Source of the DNA: Carnegiea gigantea
Taxonomy: Eukaryota > Streptophyta > Magnoliopsida > Caryophyllales > Cactaceae
Assembly (NCBI GenBank): GCA_029747015.1
Contig: JAKOGI010000538.1
Location: forward strand, 279,001-343,000
Length of the DNA: 64,000 nt
Direction: 5' to 3'
Part shown: piece after piece, positions 23,651 to 35,245 of the stretch
Layout of the letters: each line of letters begins with the position of its first letter
Numbering within the stretch: the first letter of the stretch is position 1
Notes under the pieces: model-generated
What the model saw: only the letters and a program-made list of their open reading frames with translations
Databases searched by the model: none
What the model was told of the DNA's origin: nothing
Position numbers and translations under genes: made by a program

Positions 23651-23837
23651 GCTCAATTGGACTTCTTTATATCGCAACCGCTTTAAAGTACATTCCACAG
23701 CTAACATGATGTCACCCGTAGCTATAAGAGTGAAATAATATTATAATCTGCAAATGAAGGTCTAATAAGTAATTAGTTTTAACGTTTAGATGTTCTCGAT
23801 ATCATATTCTGTTAAAGTATAAATATTTTTTTAGTTT

Positions 23838-24640
23838 TATAAAAAGTTTCAATCTAAATTGTACTTGTTAGAAAAGTGACATCGGTTAATATATACATAT
23901 TTTGCACTTTAAATGGTGGTTGGATTTAATAGATTGCATGACATATTTCTTCCAGTACACGATTACATAGATGAATGCATAACTTTTTAATATTTTATAA
24001 ATGTAATATTCTTGGCGTAAATGTGCTATATTTTACATCAAAGTTTCAATTTCAATTATAGACATAGGAAAAGATTAGGTGGTGTGAAGAAATTATTTTT
24101 TTTGAGGCTTCATGGACATAGAATGAATTTGTGTAATTACTGTTAATGTGATGAATATTACAACATTAAGAATATATTAATTTTTTATTAATTTGGAATG
24201 AGTGTACTCTAGAAGTAAAGTAGGTTTTTTTATGTCATAAAAAGTTTCAATTTAAATTCTACATGTAAGAAAAGAGATATCAGTTAATAAATATTTTTTA
24301 AACTTCCACAGTTTTGGAATTATAGATAGTATGACGTGTTATTTCACGTAGTACACGATGGTATAGATGAATACATCACTCTTATAAAGTCACAATAATA
24401 TTGCTGAACTAAATGGCGTTTTGGTGTCATTAATAAGGAGTCCAAGTATAGACTACACATATAAGAAATGGGATGACACCAATAATTATTGTGTAAAAAT
24501 TTTATATTTATGCATTGGGTAGATTGAAAATGTCGAACTATATGCAGATGTTGGTGGAAATTAGTAATGGTACCTTACGTGGACATTTAAGGAAAATGGG
24601 AAAGTTCATTATTCAATGAAACTTAAGAAATGTGATCAAT
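23838..24640. repeat. ~200-bp AT-rich tandem repeat, about four diverged units
   Basis: The phrase AAAGTTTCAAT with a following (A/T)-rich block and (A)TAAGAAA recurs at 23,843, 24,040 and 24,241, and as a degenerate form at 24,435, a spacing of 194-201 bases. Units 1 and 3 are much closer to each other (both carry ATCAGTTAATA or ATCGGTTAATA, then AGTACACGAT and ATAGATGAAT) than to units 2 and 4. This suggests a 400-bp dimer that was duplicated. No coding content. Confidence 0.65.
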
Positions 24641-25239
24641 TGGTATGGATTCTTCTTCTATAAAGGAGCAATTAAATAGTTTTTGAAGAACAAATTTATA
24701 AATTTAACCTTTGACTACATGCTTTTTCTAATTTAAAAGAAGAAAGAAGTTTCTCCAGACAATCAATTCACAAAATTTTAAATTATGCCAACATACTTGT
24801 ATAAACTAAGAGATTTATAATTGAGACGCTGAAGAACTGACACAGTAAATAAACCCTCCAAATCATTTATATTGATTATAGTACATAGAAAAAGAAAGAC
24901 AAAGAGATACTGATAATACCTATGAACTTATTTTACCATAAGTAATAGAAGTTTTAGCAACTAATAGTATTGTAAATTAACTATTCTACTTAAATAGTAT
25001 AGATGCCTTACCTTATTAATCTAGAAACCTCAACTGGATCATTCACACATAAATATAATGATCGAAAATAATATAATTGATCAAGGTTCCGGCACAAGTG
25101 AACTGCACTTTGAACTGCACGAACGATTAGCTTTGGCAGCCTTTGATAAATCTATGTGAAGGGTTTAGTATTAGAGAAAATTGAATATACTAACACTCCT
25201 AATATTAAAAACATACAAATATTAAATGAAGCAATATAT
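24641..25239. other. AT-rich non-coding stretch
   Basis: No gene, repeat or terminus recognised beyond general AT richness. A small GC-richer patch lies at 25,080-25,150. Confidence 0.5.
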
Positions 25240-25890
25240 CTATTGATATTAATTTTATAACAGTAAAATCAGTCATTTTTTTGGATCATGGATATATCTA
25301 GAAATAATTGCATATAGTACTATATTTTATTTTGACAACTATAAAATCATTACTATAACAGCCTTTATAATCTCAATTTTTCAATTTATTTTAAAAAAAT
25401 TAAATCAACATTTCCAATTTTTCAAGAATGAGGGCTACACTCTCAAGTATATGTGTTTGCCACATATTGAACCGGACGATCTTGCTTTTTCCACATCTCT
25501 AAAATGGAAGTAGGTAAGAAATAAACAAAATGAATAAAAAATTAAAAAAAAAACTCCATATCGAAGTCAAACTCAAATTAACAACTTAGACCAACATTAG
25601 GACATAGGATGAACAGGTAAAAGTGGCATCAAGGAATGAAAATCTAGGGTACATATAGGATGCAAGCTCATTACATGAAGGAAGCAGCGCATTATAATAG
25701 GACCACTCGCCCATCCCCCAACCTCAACCGAGCAACATGAATGAACAATAATAGAGTACAATATGACATCCATTAAACTGATGGTTGATGGGTAAAGACT
25801 AACAGAAAGTGGCAGTATTGGCAGGACACAATTACTTTTCTTACCGTCTATAATTATAATAATAGTTGAATTAAACATATGTATTTAAAA
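25240..25890 (+). repeat. Duplicated non-coding block, copy 1
   Basis: Matches 26,047-26,960 in the same orientation. Landmarks are TATAACA..AAAATCAGTCA, TAGTACTATATTTTATTTT, TTAGACCAACATTAGGA and AATAGGACCACTC, all in the same order. The 93-codon minus-strand ORF inside (25,597-25,878) is not conserved in the second copy and is probably accidental. Confidence 0.7.
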
Positions 25891-26046
25891 TCCTAAAAGA
25901 AACAAACATTTCCAATGTACGAAAATTTAGAAGAACCGTTTCTAATGTACAAAATTTTGGCCTTGGTGATCTGCATAAAGCATGCCTTGCTTGTACATTA
26001 GATTCAGTAGTTCAAGCAACTTCAACTATTTAATCATAACGAAATT

Positions 26047-26960
26047 ATATCTATTAATGTTAATTTTATAACAACAAAATCAGTCATTTTTTTGAATCCT
26101 TGCTTTATCTGAAAATAATTATATATAGTACTATATTTTATTTTCGTAAATATAAAATCACAACCATAATAGTCCTTTATAATCTCAATTTTTCAATAAT
26201 GATGTCATGCGAACATATATAAGCACAAAAATCTCAATTTTTCAAAAAATTCAATCAACATTTGTGATTTTTGAAGGAAGAGAGAGACACTCTCAATTGT
26301 ATGTCTTTGCCGTATGTTGAACTAGACAATCAATCTTGAGTGTCGATATCTATAAAATGGAGGGTGATAAGAAATAAATAAACACATATGAAACACAAAA
26401 GTTCATATAGATGGCAACTCAGATTAGCAGCTTAGACCAACATTAGGATGTAAGATCAACTAGTAAAAGTAGCGTCAAGAAATGAAAAAATATGGTACAT
26501 ATAGCATGCAAGCTAATTACAATAAGCAAATAGTCTTTCCAATAAATACATCAGAAGAATTATACAATTTGCTTTAATTGGCAACTAATTTTATACTCTT
26601 AATTGTTGTTAGTCAGTGGTTTTAAAAAAGGAATCAACATATAATTTTCTTTCAAATCTTCTTCGAAAATATATATAGAATAATATTGGCTACTGGATAG
26701 AAAAGCCTATATGAGGCAACCGAAGAACTATATGCAAATGGAAAAAAGGCTGACGCAATGCAATTGTAACCCTACCTATTGTATGTTTTTTTGGGGGCGG
26801 GGGATTGAATTAAATTGTTTTAAAACATGAATAATAGCCAATACGTATAATAGGACCACTCTCCCATCCTTCCAACCTCTATAGAACACAATTACTTTCC
26901 TTACCCTCCATAATTATGATAATAGTGTGAATCCATATTTAAACACAAGGATTTGAACTA
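26047..26960 (+). repeat. Duplicated non-coding block, copy 2, with extra sequence inserted
   Basis: Direct repeat of 25,240-25,890. It carries an additional ~330 bp at about 26,525-26,850 that copy 1 lacks, placed between GCAAGCTAATTAC and AATAGGACCACTC. A ~50-bp addition also lies near 26,190-26,240. The inserted piece shows no recognisable ends. Confidence 0.65.
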
Positions 26961-29530
26961 CTCCATTGCCTATTCATCACGTTCAATACAAAAAGCATAT
27001 TTAACATAGATCAACACCAATATGAGCAAAATATATAGCAATTTCAAAGATGTCATACATAAATTCCAATCTCGCATTACATACCTCCAAATTCAAATTT
27101 TTATCATGCTCTCTACCCCCATCCCCTCCAAATTTTTAATGAAGCTTCCCCCATTTTTGCTTCAAGAAAACTCACCCCTCCTAAAGAAAAAACCATAGTC
27201 TTCTCCATCGCTCTGTCCTTCCCCATCCCACTGTTCTAATCTTCTAGCATTAACCAAATATGGATCCTCTCACTTCATCATCTTTTGATAATATCGTTGA
27301 CAACATTTAATCTATATAAAGTAAAAGTAGCTAAAAGTTGAATGGAGATTTCAATATACATGAACTTGTGGCATTATTTGTTGTCAATTAAAATAATCAA
27401 CTAGGAGGGAGATGGGCACACGAAACTTGAAAGATAGAGCAGATTGAAAAGAAAAAAAAAAAAGTAAAAAAAGGAGCCTGACTGCCAAACGAACTCCACC
27501 TCTTAAAAGAAAACAGAATTTCTTTAGTCTCTAAAATAATCCTCTTCTTTGACCCTAAGGTCCCCCTTATTTTTCAGTCCTTGATATCCATATCTTCACC
27601 ATCTCGTACTTGGCTACCTTTTGTGCAACGCCCTTTTCTCTACTCCACTAGACCTTTTTTGTTAAACAAAAGACACTCAACCTGTTGTTTTAGATATACG
27701 TACAACAATAAAAAGAATGAAGATCAGAGCCTTATTGAGAAGGCAACATGCATGCTTATGGAAGCGAGTTATGGACACATTATTATCGTCCAGGGCATGA
27801 CTATTAATAGTCTAGGTTTGCATTAAATATATAAAACAATGACAAAATTTATGCTAAAATACAGTAGATGGCACGGTTGAGAGGGGTATAGTGGTATAGC
27901 TGTACATTATACATGAGACTTTGAGGTTGCCCATTTGTGAGGGGATATTCTAATAATAATGGATAATAGATTTCAAATTTGGGTGTGATGTGTAAATTCA
28001 AGGTTGATTTAGTGAACTATGACTGGTTTTGTGAATTTGGGTTTCTTTTCTTTTGGTTAACTATTGTGTTTTGATTTAAAACTTGGTTTCATCCTATGGA
28101 ATTTTGATTTTTCTAATGGTGCATGTTGTTAGTTGATTTTTTAAAAGAAGAACAAATTTCAGTCCTAATTTGTTTAAAACTAGTTTCATGCATTCAATTT
28201 TCTCCAAAAATCATAATGTCATTGCATATGTAGTTGTTTACCCCTCCCCCTTTTCGCTTTTTGTTCAAAATATGTGGTGCTTGCTACACTATATCAGCAG
28301 GAGTAATAAGAGATGGCAAAAAGCGTATCTGTTGGAGGAGGTCAACTATGGTTAAGATATGAGTTCAACTATTATATTCTCAGTCTTATAATCAATTTCT
28401 GATTTTGGTTACTTTGTTCGTTCTGGTTTAATTTTCGTCTTTTTCTACTGCCATATTTACCTGTCTCATTTTCTTTTGGTGTTGCACATTTGTGCAATTG
28501 CATATGTGCAGCTTCTTTTTTGGGGGGTATTTAATTGTGTAAATTGATATATGGTGTTTGTTTGAGTACTTTGTAAGTTTAGAGCCAGCATTTCGTCTCA
28601 TATAAGGTGGTTGTCCTTTACAGGTTGAGATAGGAATGACAGCTGAGAATCGTATACTTCATTCTAATGGACCAAATTGTTGATTCAGTGACATCAAAAT
28701 GAAGATTATAACATATGGCATTGTTGTCTATTGATATAACCATAGCCATTATTTTATCAATTATCTTTTTTCATCCTTGAAATTTCATGATAGCTATTAT
28801 TTTTGTTCTCAGAGTTGAATTTTGTTAAGCCACATTATTCTATTCCACCTCCTCAGAGTAGATCCGTTTTTGCAGTGCAAGGTTATTTTGATGCGCACTG
28901 AATCTTTCCTTTTTTGGGAGGGGCTGTGTCAATTGCAAACAATCATATGTGCATTCTTAGTTTTTGAGTATATCTTGAAGCCTTTTTGTGGTGACCTTTC
29001 TATAGTGTAAGGAAAAATGGACCAAACAGATTGTGATGGTTTCATTAATATGGTTGTCATCTACCAATACTTATAAAGTAATTTTATTGTTAGTATTATT
29101 ATCTGGATTCCTATCACTTGCAACAGAATGTGCTAGATGCGTCTATTTGGAGTAGAGTGAGCACGAGAGAAAAGGGGTTATGGCAGCAAGCGTGGGGCAG
29201 TAGTGGGAAGTTTCTTGTCATCCTAGCTCACAGAATTATCACCTATCTATGCTTCAAAATCAATGTAGTAGCCATTTTTACCACCCCCTCCATCTGTCAA
29301 GGGCAATGTTTGGGGTATTTGGGGGGGGGGGGTTGGTTGTGGTTGAGGTGAAAACTAGGAAATCAATGAATACAAGAGAGTGAATTGGTTGTAACAGGTT
29401 GACCAATATTTTTTGTATTCTTAACAAAGTTATAAATATCGTACTGTACTTTGTATTAATTTCTTAATGAAATGGTGCATGTTGTATCCAATTACTTAAA
29501 GATATTTTATATGTTTTTTATAACTCAATG
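26961..29530. other. Non-coding AT-rich region
   Basis: No gene or element recognised on either strand. Scattered ORFs of 60-80 codons (27,581, 28,170, 28,822, 29,118) have no motif and biased AT-rich composition. A run of about 12 G lies at 29,321-29,332. Confidence 0.5.
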
Positions 29531-29539
29531 TGTGCTTCC

Positions 29540-29898
29540 CAACCCAAAACCCAGCCCATTAAACCTATTTAACCCAACCCAACCCTCCTCTCCGATATAT
29601 AAACAGAAGTGTAAAAGCCCTAGCCCAAATCCCCACCACCCTTCACCCTTCACCCTTCACCCTTCGCATCTCTTATCTCTTCTTCAATTCAATGGCTCAA
29701 CCTCATCAGTGCCTCCTTCCTCCTCTAATCTATCCATGCCTAGTCTTCATATCACGCTCTCCAGCTCCATCTCTCACTTCCTCATGTTTTCTCTCCTCAC
29801 TATTCTCAGTTTGTCTGGTCTCTTCTCCTTCAATTTCTTCATCTTCATTGTCCTTTTCTGTGCCACACTTTTTCATCTTCATCCTCATTTCTGCCTAG
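29540..29898 (+). promoter_or_regulatory. Promoter and leader-like patch with a short ORF, possibly a captured gene 5' end
   Basis: GCCCATTA (site-II-like) is followed by a TATA box (GATATATAAAC) at about 29,594-29,604, then CCCTAGCCC, then four copies of the heptamer CCCTTCA (about 29,640-29,667) and a pyrimidine-rich leader. The leader leads to an ATG at 29,692 that opens a 68-codon frame rich in Ser, Phe and Leu. The arrangement resembles the 5' end of a plant housekeeping gene, such as those with telo-box and site-II promoters. The predicted peptide matches nothing I know and there is no downstream gene body. It could be a captured or truncated gene start, or coincidence. Confidence 0.35.
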
Positions 29899-29925
29899 TA
29901 CAAACGGTCAAAAACCAAAAAGCCT

Positions 29926-30114
29926 AGCCCTTCTACAAACAACGTCATGTGTGACTAGATGCCAAAGAGAATAGTGGAGCGAGCGGCTCCCAGTCGTGGG
30001 CTTGCTTGCGAGCTCCGAACCGCCATGCTTATGCTGCACTCCGAACAAGCGACTTGCTCGCTCATGGCCCTTGAATTTTGGCTGGCGGGACTTCCGTTGT
30101 AGAAGCTCTTAAAG
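29926..30114. mobile_element. Possible small MITE with GC-rich interior
   Basis: AGCCCTTCTACAAACAACG at the left and CGTTGTAGAAGCTCTT at the right form short imperfect inverted ends about 190 bp apart, around an unusually GC-rich core. Ends of this kind occur in plant hAT-type MITEs. No clear target duplication. Confidence 0.3.
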
Positions 30115-33100
30115 TGGGGATAACGCCAGCCTTATTCAGCTTGTGGTCTTGTGTAGCCAACATGGGAAGTAGGCGGAATCCAACCTTGAATTACATGAGG
30201 AAATGCATTTGACGGCCTTACTTTAGGCGGAATGCAACATGGTATAACTGTATGTTTTAAAAATACATTTAAATTATAATATAGATTTAACTTAAATAAT
30301 TTGTTTTGAGACTCTATTTACAATTAGAATTTTCAGAAAATTATTTCCTATAGTCCTCAAGCATTAATATTACTTTTTGGTGAAAAAAGCTTTGTTAAAA
30401 AAAGACCTGTTTGGCAATGTTTAGCTATTTTAACCAAGTCAAGCAACTTAATAGATGTTTGGCAAATAGTTGTCTGAAATAACTATTTGGCCCCGAATAG
30501 GTATTTTTGAAAAGACTATTTTCTTAACCTTGTCAAAAGAGTTTTTTTTTATAGAAATGACTCATTTGATCAATAGTTTAATAAACTAACACTAGATGTC
30601 ATGAAATTATATTTATATAACATTACTTTTATGAATTAGAAAAAGCACAGAGTATCATAAAATGTTAATTGAAGGCTTATATTAACAACATTGAATCCAA
30701 TTAGATCTTAAGAATTAACAAGAGTAGAGACCTTTCTGTTTTTTTTGGGGGGGACAAAAACAAACTATTGAAGTTGCATTGTCTTTTTTTTGGGGGGGCA
30801 TATTGGTGCAGATTTTCTAATTTCATCGATATATTATATCAAACTTATTTGGTTCTCTCACCATGGACCTTTATGAATGTCTAATATTTATACTTTAGAT
30901 TATTCAGTCTTCTTGTCGATATGTAGAAAATGAGCTTCGAATTGATGCCAAATAGTAACTGTGTTTTATATGAATTCAATATGATGAAAATAAGGTCATT
31001 AGAATCATATAAATTTCACTTTCAATTGATAACCCAAAAATCTAATAAATAACAAAATAACTTTATAAAATGTTGGCATTATTTACATAAGTACAAATAG
31101 AAAAGTAATAGGATAAATGATGAATACAAGTTATATATGTAGAGTTAGTAAGGAACAAAATTCTTATGAATGATGCAATTTTTTTGTCGTCCCAAATGAA
31201 GTTAATTTATACATATGACACAAATTTAATTCTTTTTAAAAAGAAAATAAGATGACCAATAAATTTTAAAAAATATGTCCTAGTAAGAAGTAATTTAGAG
31301 CTGTTTGATGAACAGGGCCAATAAGCCAATAAGGCATTTCTTTTTCTTTTTAATTATTATTTAAGCCATGTTCTTTTTCACGATAAGATGCAGCTATAAG
31401 CTGTAAAAAATGTAAGAAGTTGTGAAGAGTTTTAAAAATAGTAAAGAAGTTGTAACAAGTTGTAAGAACATGTAAGAAGTTGTAAGAAGCTGTAAGAATT
31501 ATTGTAAGGGGTTGTTGAATTATTAAAAAGTTGTACAATATATTTTGAGATTATGTATGTGTTCGATTTGTGATTTCTGCAATAACGTGCAATATATAAG
31601 TGATATTTAGCATTAGTAGACAAATTATTTCTTAATATTATTGAAACAAAATATGTTTGTTTACAATTAACATTTTGGATGAAAAAAAATGATATTGAAA
31701 TAATATCATTAATGAAGATAAACCTTTAAAAAAGTCAATTAAACAACGATAAAATGAATTCAGCCGCATAAATGTTTTTTCAATCAATATGTTCTACACT
31801 TCAGGTTCTTTTTGGTATTAACATTAGTTTGGTCATGCTATTAGCAAATTAAAACAAAAAATGATTTTTCTTTTTTGGGGAAAAATTGAAGAGAATCCTT
31901 AAAATGAAAAAGGAGTTTTAAAAATCACAAGGATAGATATAGGGAGTTGTCCAATTATTAAAAAGTCGTATAGTATGATTTTTAGATATATAAGCATAAC
32001 TACTGGTGTTTAATCATCTAACGTAAGTGTCCTTAAAGCATGGCCCAAAAATGAATCCAACGCAAAATCGAATTTACTAACATGCTAGTTTACATGAATC
32101 ATATTTTGCTTTGACCTAGACAAGTCAGCCATGCTTGATATTGACCAAATGACTTGGAATGGAGTCCGACTCAACATCCATAAGAAATCTCCTCAATTTG
32201 ACTCATTATTAAGTATCTAAATCGAGCATACATTTTAAAAAATGTTGGTATATTGATAATAGAAATAGAATGATGGCAGAGAACTTTTACTTGAAAAATT
32301 GCATATGTTTATATAAATATACGCAGATTTTTTATATTGATAGTATAATAAAAAATATATATACAAATTTGTTAATTAAGACAAATAAATAAATGAGTTA
32401 CTGAATGTTATATAAAAATATATGGAGTGATGTAAGAAGATATAAAGAAATGTAAAAAGTTGTAAGGATTATGTTAATGATGTAAGGAGCTGTATGGAGA
32501 TACAAGAAGTGTTAAGAAGTTGTAAATTGTTAGCCAAATCTTCCTAGTGGCCAAAAAGAACATTGCCTTAGTTAATATCATTTTATCAAGGATATCTAAT
32601 TTCTCATAGACATCTTGTGTATTGTGCCTTGTCTTGGACATGATAACTCCTCAAGTTAATTTGATTTGTTGTTACACACGTTAGTTGATAGTAATTCATG
32701 ACTAATAAAAACAAATTTAAGGTGAATTATTAATGTGACCGAATGATGCTGAGAAACCTTAAAAACCTATGATGCTCCTAACTTTTCGTCTGCAATTATT
32801 TTTAATGGAGTATTTGTAATTGACATTTTGCAATTGTGTAACATCAATTCTCGGTCAAATTCAATATAGGACATTTTGCCCAACGAAGCCAAAGAGGGAA
32901 AAATCAATCAATAGCTGAGTCGCATGCAAATAAAATAGAAAGGGATTGTTCCATGGTGAAAAGCAAGAGTGTGATAACATGATCCATGAAAACATTGACT
33001 GATGAATGAAGAAAGTTCCCCAGCTTCTACTGCTTCAAATAGAAAGAGGTCAGTTCGAATTGGATTCTCTATGGATTGGCTCGCTGAAGAAAGAAGTTAC

Positions 33101-33619
33101 ATGATGTTTAAGTTTTTGGCTCTTCAACGAATTGAACAGTTTGTTTAAATGCAGAAGAGGAAGTAATTTGTGAGGAGAGGAAACTAGAAAAGAACGTGGA
33201 TGAATTTTACTGAAAGGCCTAAAAAGAGCTACAGGCACGGAAATTGTTTCTCCTTTTTTTGGCATATGAGACGTAAAGGTTGGGTACGTGAAATTCAAAT
33301 TCAAGTCATTGGCAATAACTTTTAAAGACTTTACCAACTAGGTTATTTGACCGCCGCATAGAAATTGCATTTTTGATGGGGAAGAACATGGGCATGTGAA
33401 AAAAAAAAAAAATCACTGATATATAGGGAGGCCAATATTTTGAAGTAGAGAGAAGCTAATTGTTAGATTTGTTTATGACTAATTAATTTGCCTCAATAAG
33501 TAATGGTTAAGGAAGGAAAAAATTGAAAAATTAAAATTATACATCATAAAGGGCTGCTAGGTTTACGTATTAACATAGATATACTTTTTGTCAATAAGTA
33601 GCTCTCTAAACCATTTACC
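30115..33619. other. Long AT-rich non-coding region with low-complexity tracts
   Basis: No gene recognised. Two T8G7-type tracts lie at about 30,740 and 30,785. TGTAAGAAGT-rich tracts are at 31,390-31,545 and 32,425-32,530. A 95-codon minus-strand frame (33,050-33,337) has ordinary amino-acid composition, but I recognise nothing in it. Confidence 0.45.
31390..31545. repeat. Low-complexity TGTAAGAAGT repeats (second tract at 32,425-32,530)
   Basis: Variants of the decamer TGTAAGAAGT follow each other with roughly 10-11 base spacing. A shorter, more degenerate tract of the same word occurs 1 kb to the right. ATTATTAAAAAGT(T/C)GTA also recurs at 31,517 and 31,955, hinting that a larger unit was once duplicated. 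Confidence 0.6.
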
Positions 33620-34935
33620 TCCCTGAGAAGGTCATGGAATTGTATAGGGATATGAAAGAAAATTATCACATGGTGTTCATAGACTTGGAAAAAGCATATG
33701 ATTGTGTTCCGCATGAAGTGTCATGGACTTGCGTATATTCGATTTATTAAGGATATATATAACGGAGATAGGACGAGCGTTAAGACAACAGAAGCAGTTA
33801 CAAATGAATTTTTCATTGTTATGGGCCTTCATTAGAGTTCCGTTTTAAGCACATTTCATTTCACATTGGCTATGGATGAACTCATGAAAGGGATTAAAGA
33901 TGAGTTACCATAGTGTATGTTATTTGTGGATGACATTATCCTTATTGATGAGACAAGAGAGGGAGTTAATAATAAGTTAGAGCAATGGAGACATACACCT
34001 GAGTCTAGAGGTTTTAGATTAAGGATATCAACCAATGCATAAGAGTGGGTTGGCAAAAATGAAAAAATATTTCAAGCGTGTTGTGTGATAAGATGATGCA
34101 TGTAGGATTAAAAGACAAAAGTTGATCATATGGTAGTTAGACCTGCTGTATTGTATGGCTTACAGTGTTGGCCAATAAAAAAGGCACAAGTTCAAATGTT
34201 GATGGTTGCAGAGATGAAGATGATTATATGAATGTGTGACTATATGAGGGTGGATAGAATCAGGAATGAAGTAGCTAGAGACATAGTTAAAGTGGCTCCC
34301 ATCAAGGATAAGATGAGAGAAACTAGACACAGATGGTTTCATTATGTGAAGAGGAGTGTGGATGCTTATATGAGAAGATGTGAGAGGACTAGCATCCTTG
34401 AAGGTGGAAGAGATAGGGGACAACCAAAGAAGAGCTTAAACGAGGTGATTAGATAGGACTTCAAAGTTTTAGTGCTGACGGAGGACATGGCTTAGGATAC
34501 GAGACTGTGGTGGGATAGGATTAAGGTCTTGGGTCATACAGGATAGCTTTAAGCAGTCATTTAGTTGTCGTAGGGTAAGATACGTCATGTTGAGTTCTGA
34601 GATCTTTTCCCTATTTTTTGTTTGTTGTGTTTGTTTGCAGGTAGTACCTTCATATGTGAAGAGATATAATTAGCTTGTCTCTAACCTTGTTAAGGTATAG
34701 TACTTTCCTCTACGATATTATACTTATGTTTTACATAGTTGCAGTATTTCTTAGTTCATTCCCTGATGCTTACCTATAGTTTATGCTTTAAACTGTTTTC
34801 ACAAATCTTTTTGTGGGTCTCTTGGAGTTAGCTTCTCTGCGGATAAAGATGTCTGTAGAGGTAAGATTGTCTACATCTGGATCAGTCTAAACCTCGCAAA
34901 AGCAGGACCCACACTAGGAGGTATTGTTTTTGTTT
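33620..34935 (+). pseudogene. RTE-type LINE, reverse transcriptase and C-terminus, decayed
   Basis: At 33,670-33,720 the frame reads MVFIDLEKAYDCVPHEV, the RT palm block of plant RTE elements. Then come a LSTFHFTLAMDEL-like stretch, [17 protein letters not shown] (catalytic FVDD) near 33,920-33,970, and W...SRGFRL. After a deletion, AVLYGLQCWP appears near 34,150, then DRIRNEV...VAPI.DKMRE...RWFHYV and GRDRGQPKK (34,240-34,450), the characteristic RTE C-terminus. Frames change several times and the upstream endonuclease is absent, so this is a 5'-truncated dead copy. The 3' end near 34,850-34,935 resembles an RTE/SINE tail (GGTAAGATTGTCTACATCTG, then a T/TTG-rich run). Confidence 0.88.
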
Positions 34936-35146
34936 TTGTCTCTTGTTCTCCAACCAAACTATAGTGCACCCAATAAGTTGAAAAAAAAAAAGAGATTCGA
35001 TCTTACAACCTTTGCTTCTTTGAGAAATAAAGTAAAAGGCTTTTTTGTTTTGTTTTGGGGGCACTGGGGGAGTTAAGCGTTAAAGTACCATATGGACTTC
35101 TGAAGCGACCTTCAAATTAAATTTTTTTTACATGACACAACATATT

Positions 35147-35245
35147 GGCTGAAGTTGTCTTAAATTGATTTAGAAATTGATAATATCAAGCCTTCAATAA
35201 ATAAGAAATCATGGATTTAATAGTGTAAGAAAGTTAGTAATTATA
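35147..35245 (+). repeat. Dispersed ~100-bp repeat, copy 2
   Basis: Aligns with the minus strand of 17,400-17,512. See that entry for shared words. It lies about 210 bp past the RTE tail and shows no ends of its own. Confidence 0.7.

Noticed and set aside
33050..33337. 95-codon minus-strand ORF
   Set aside because: Ordinary composition but no recognisable domain, promoter or neighbour; kept only as a note.
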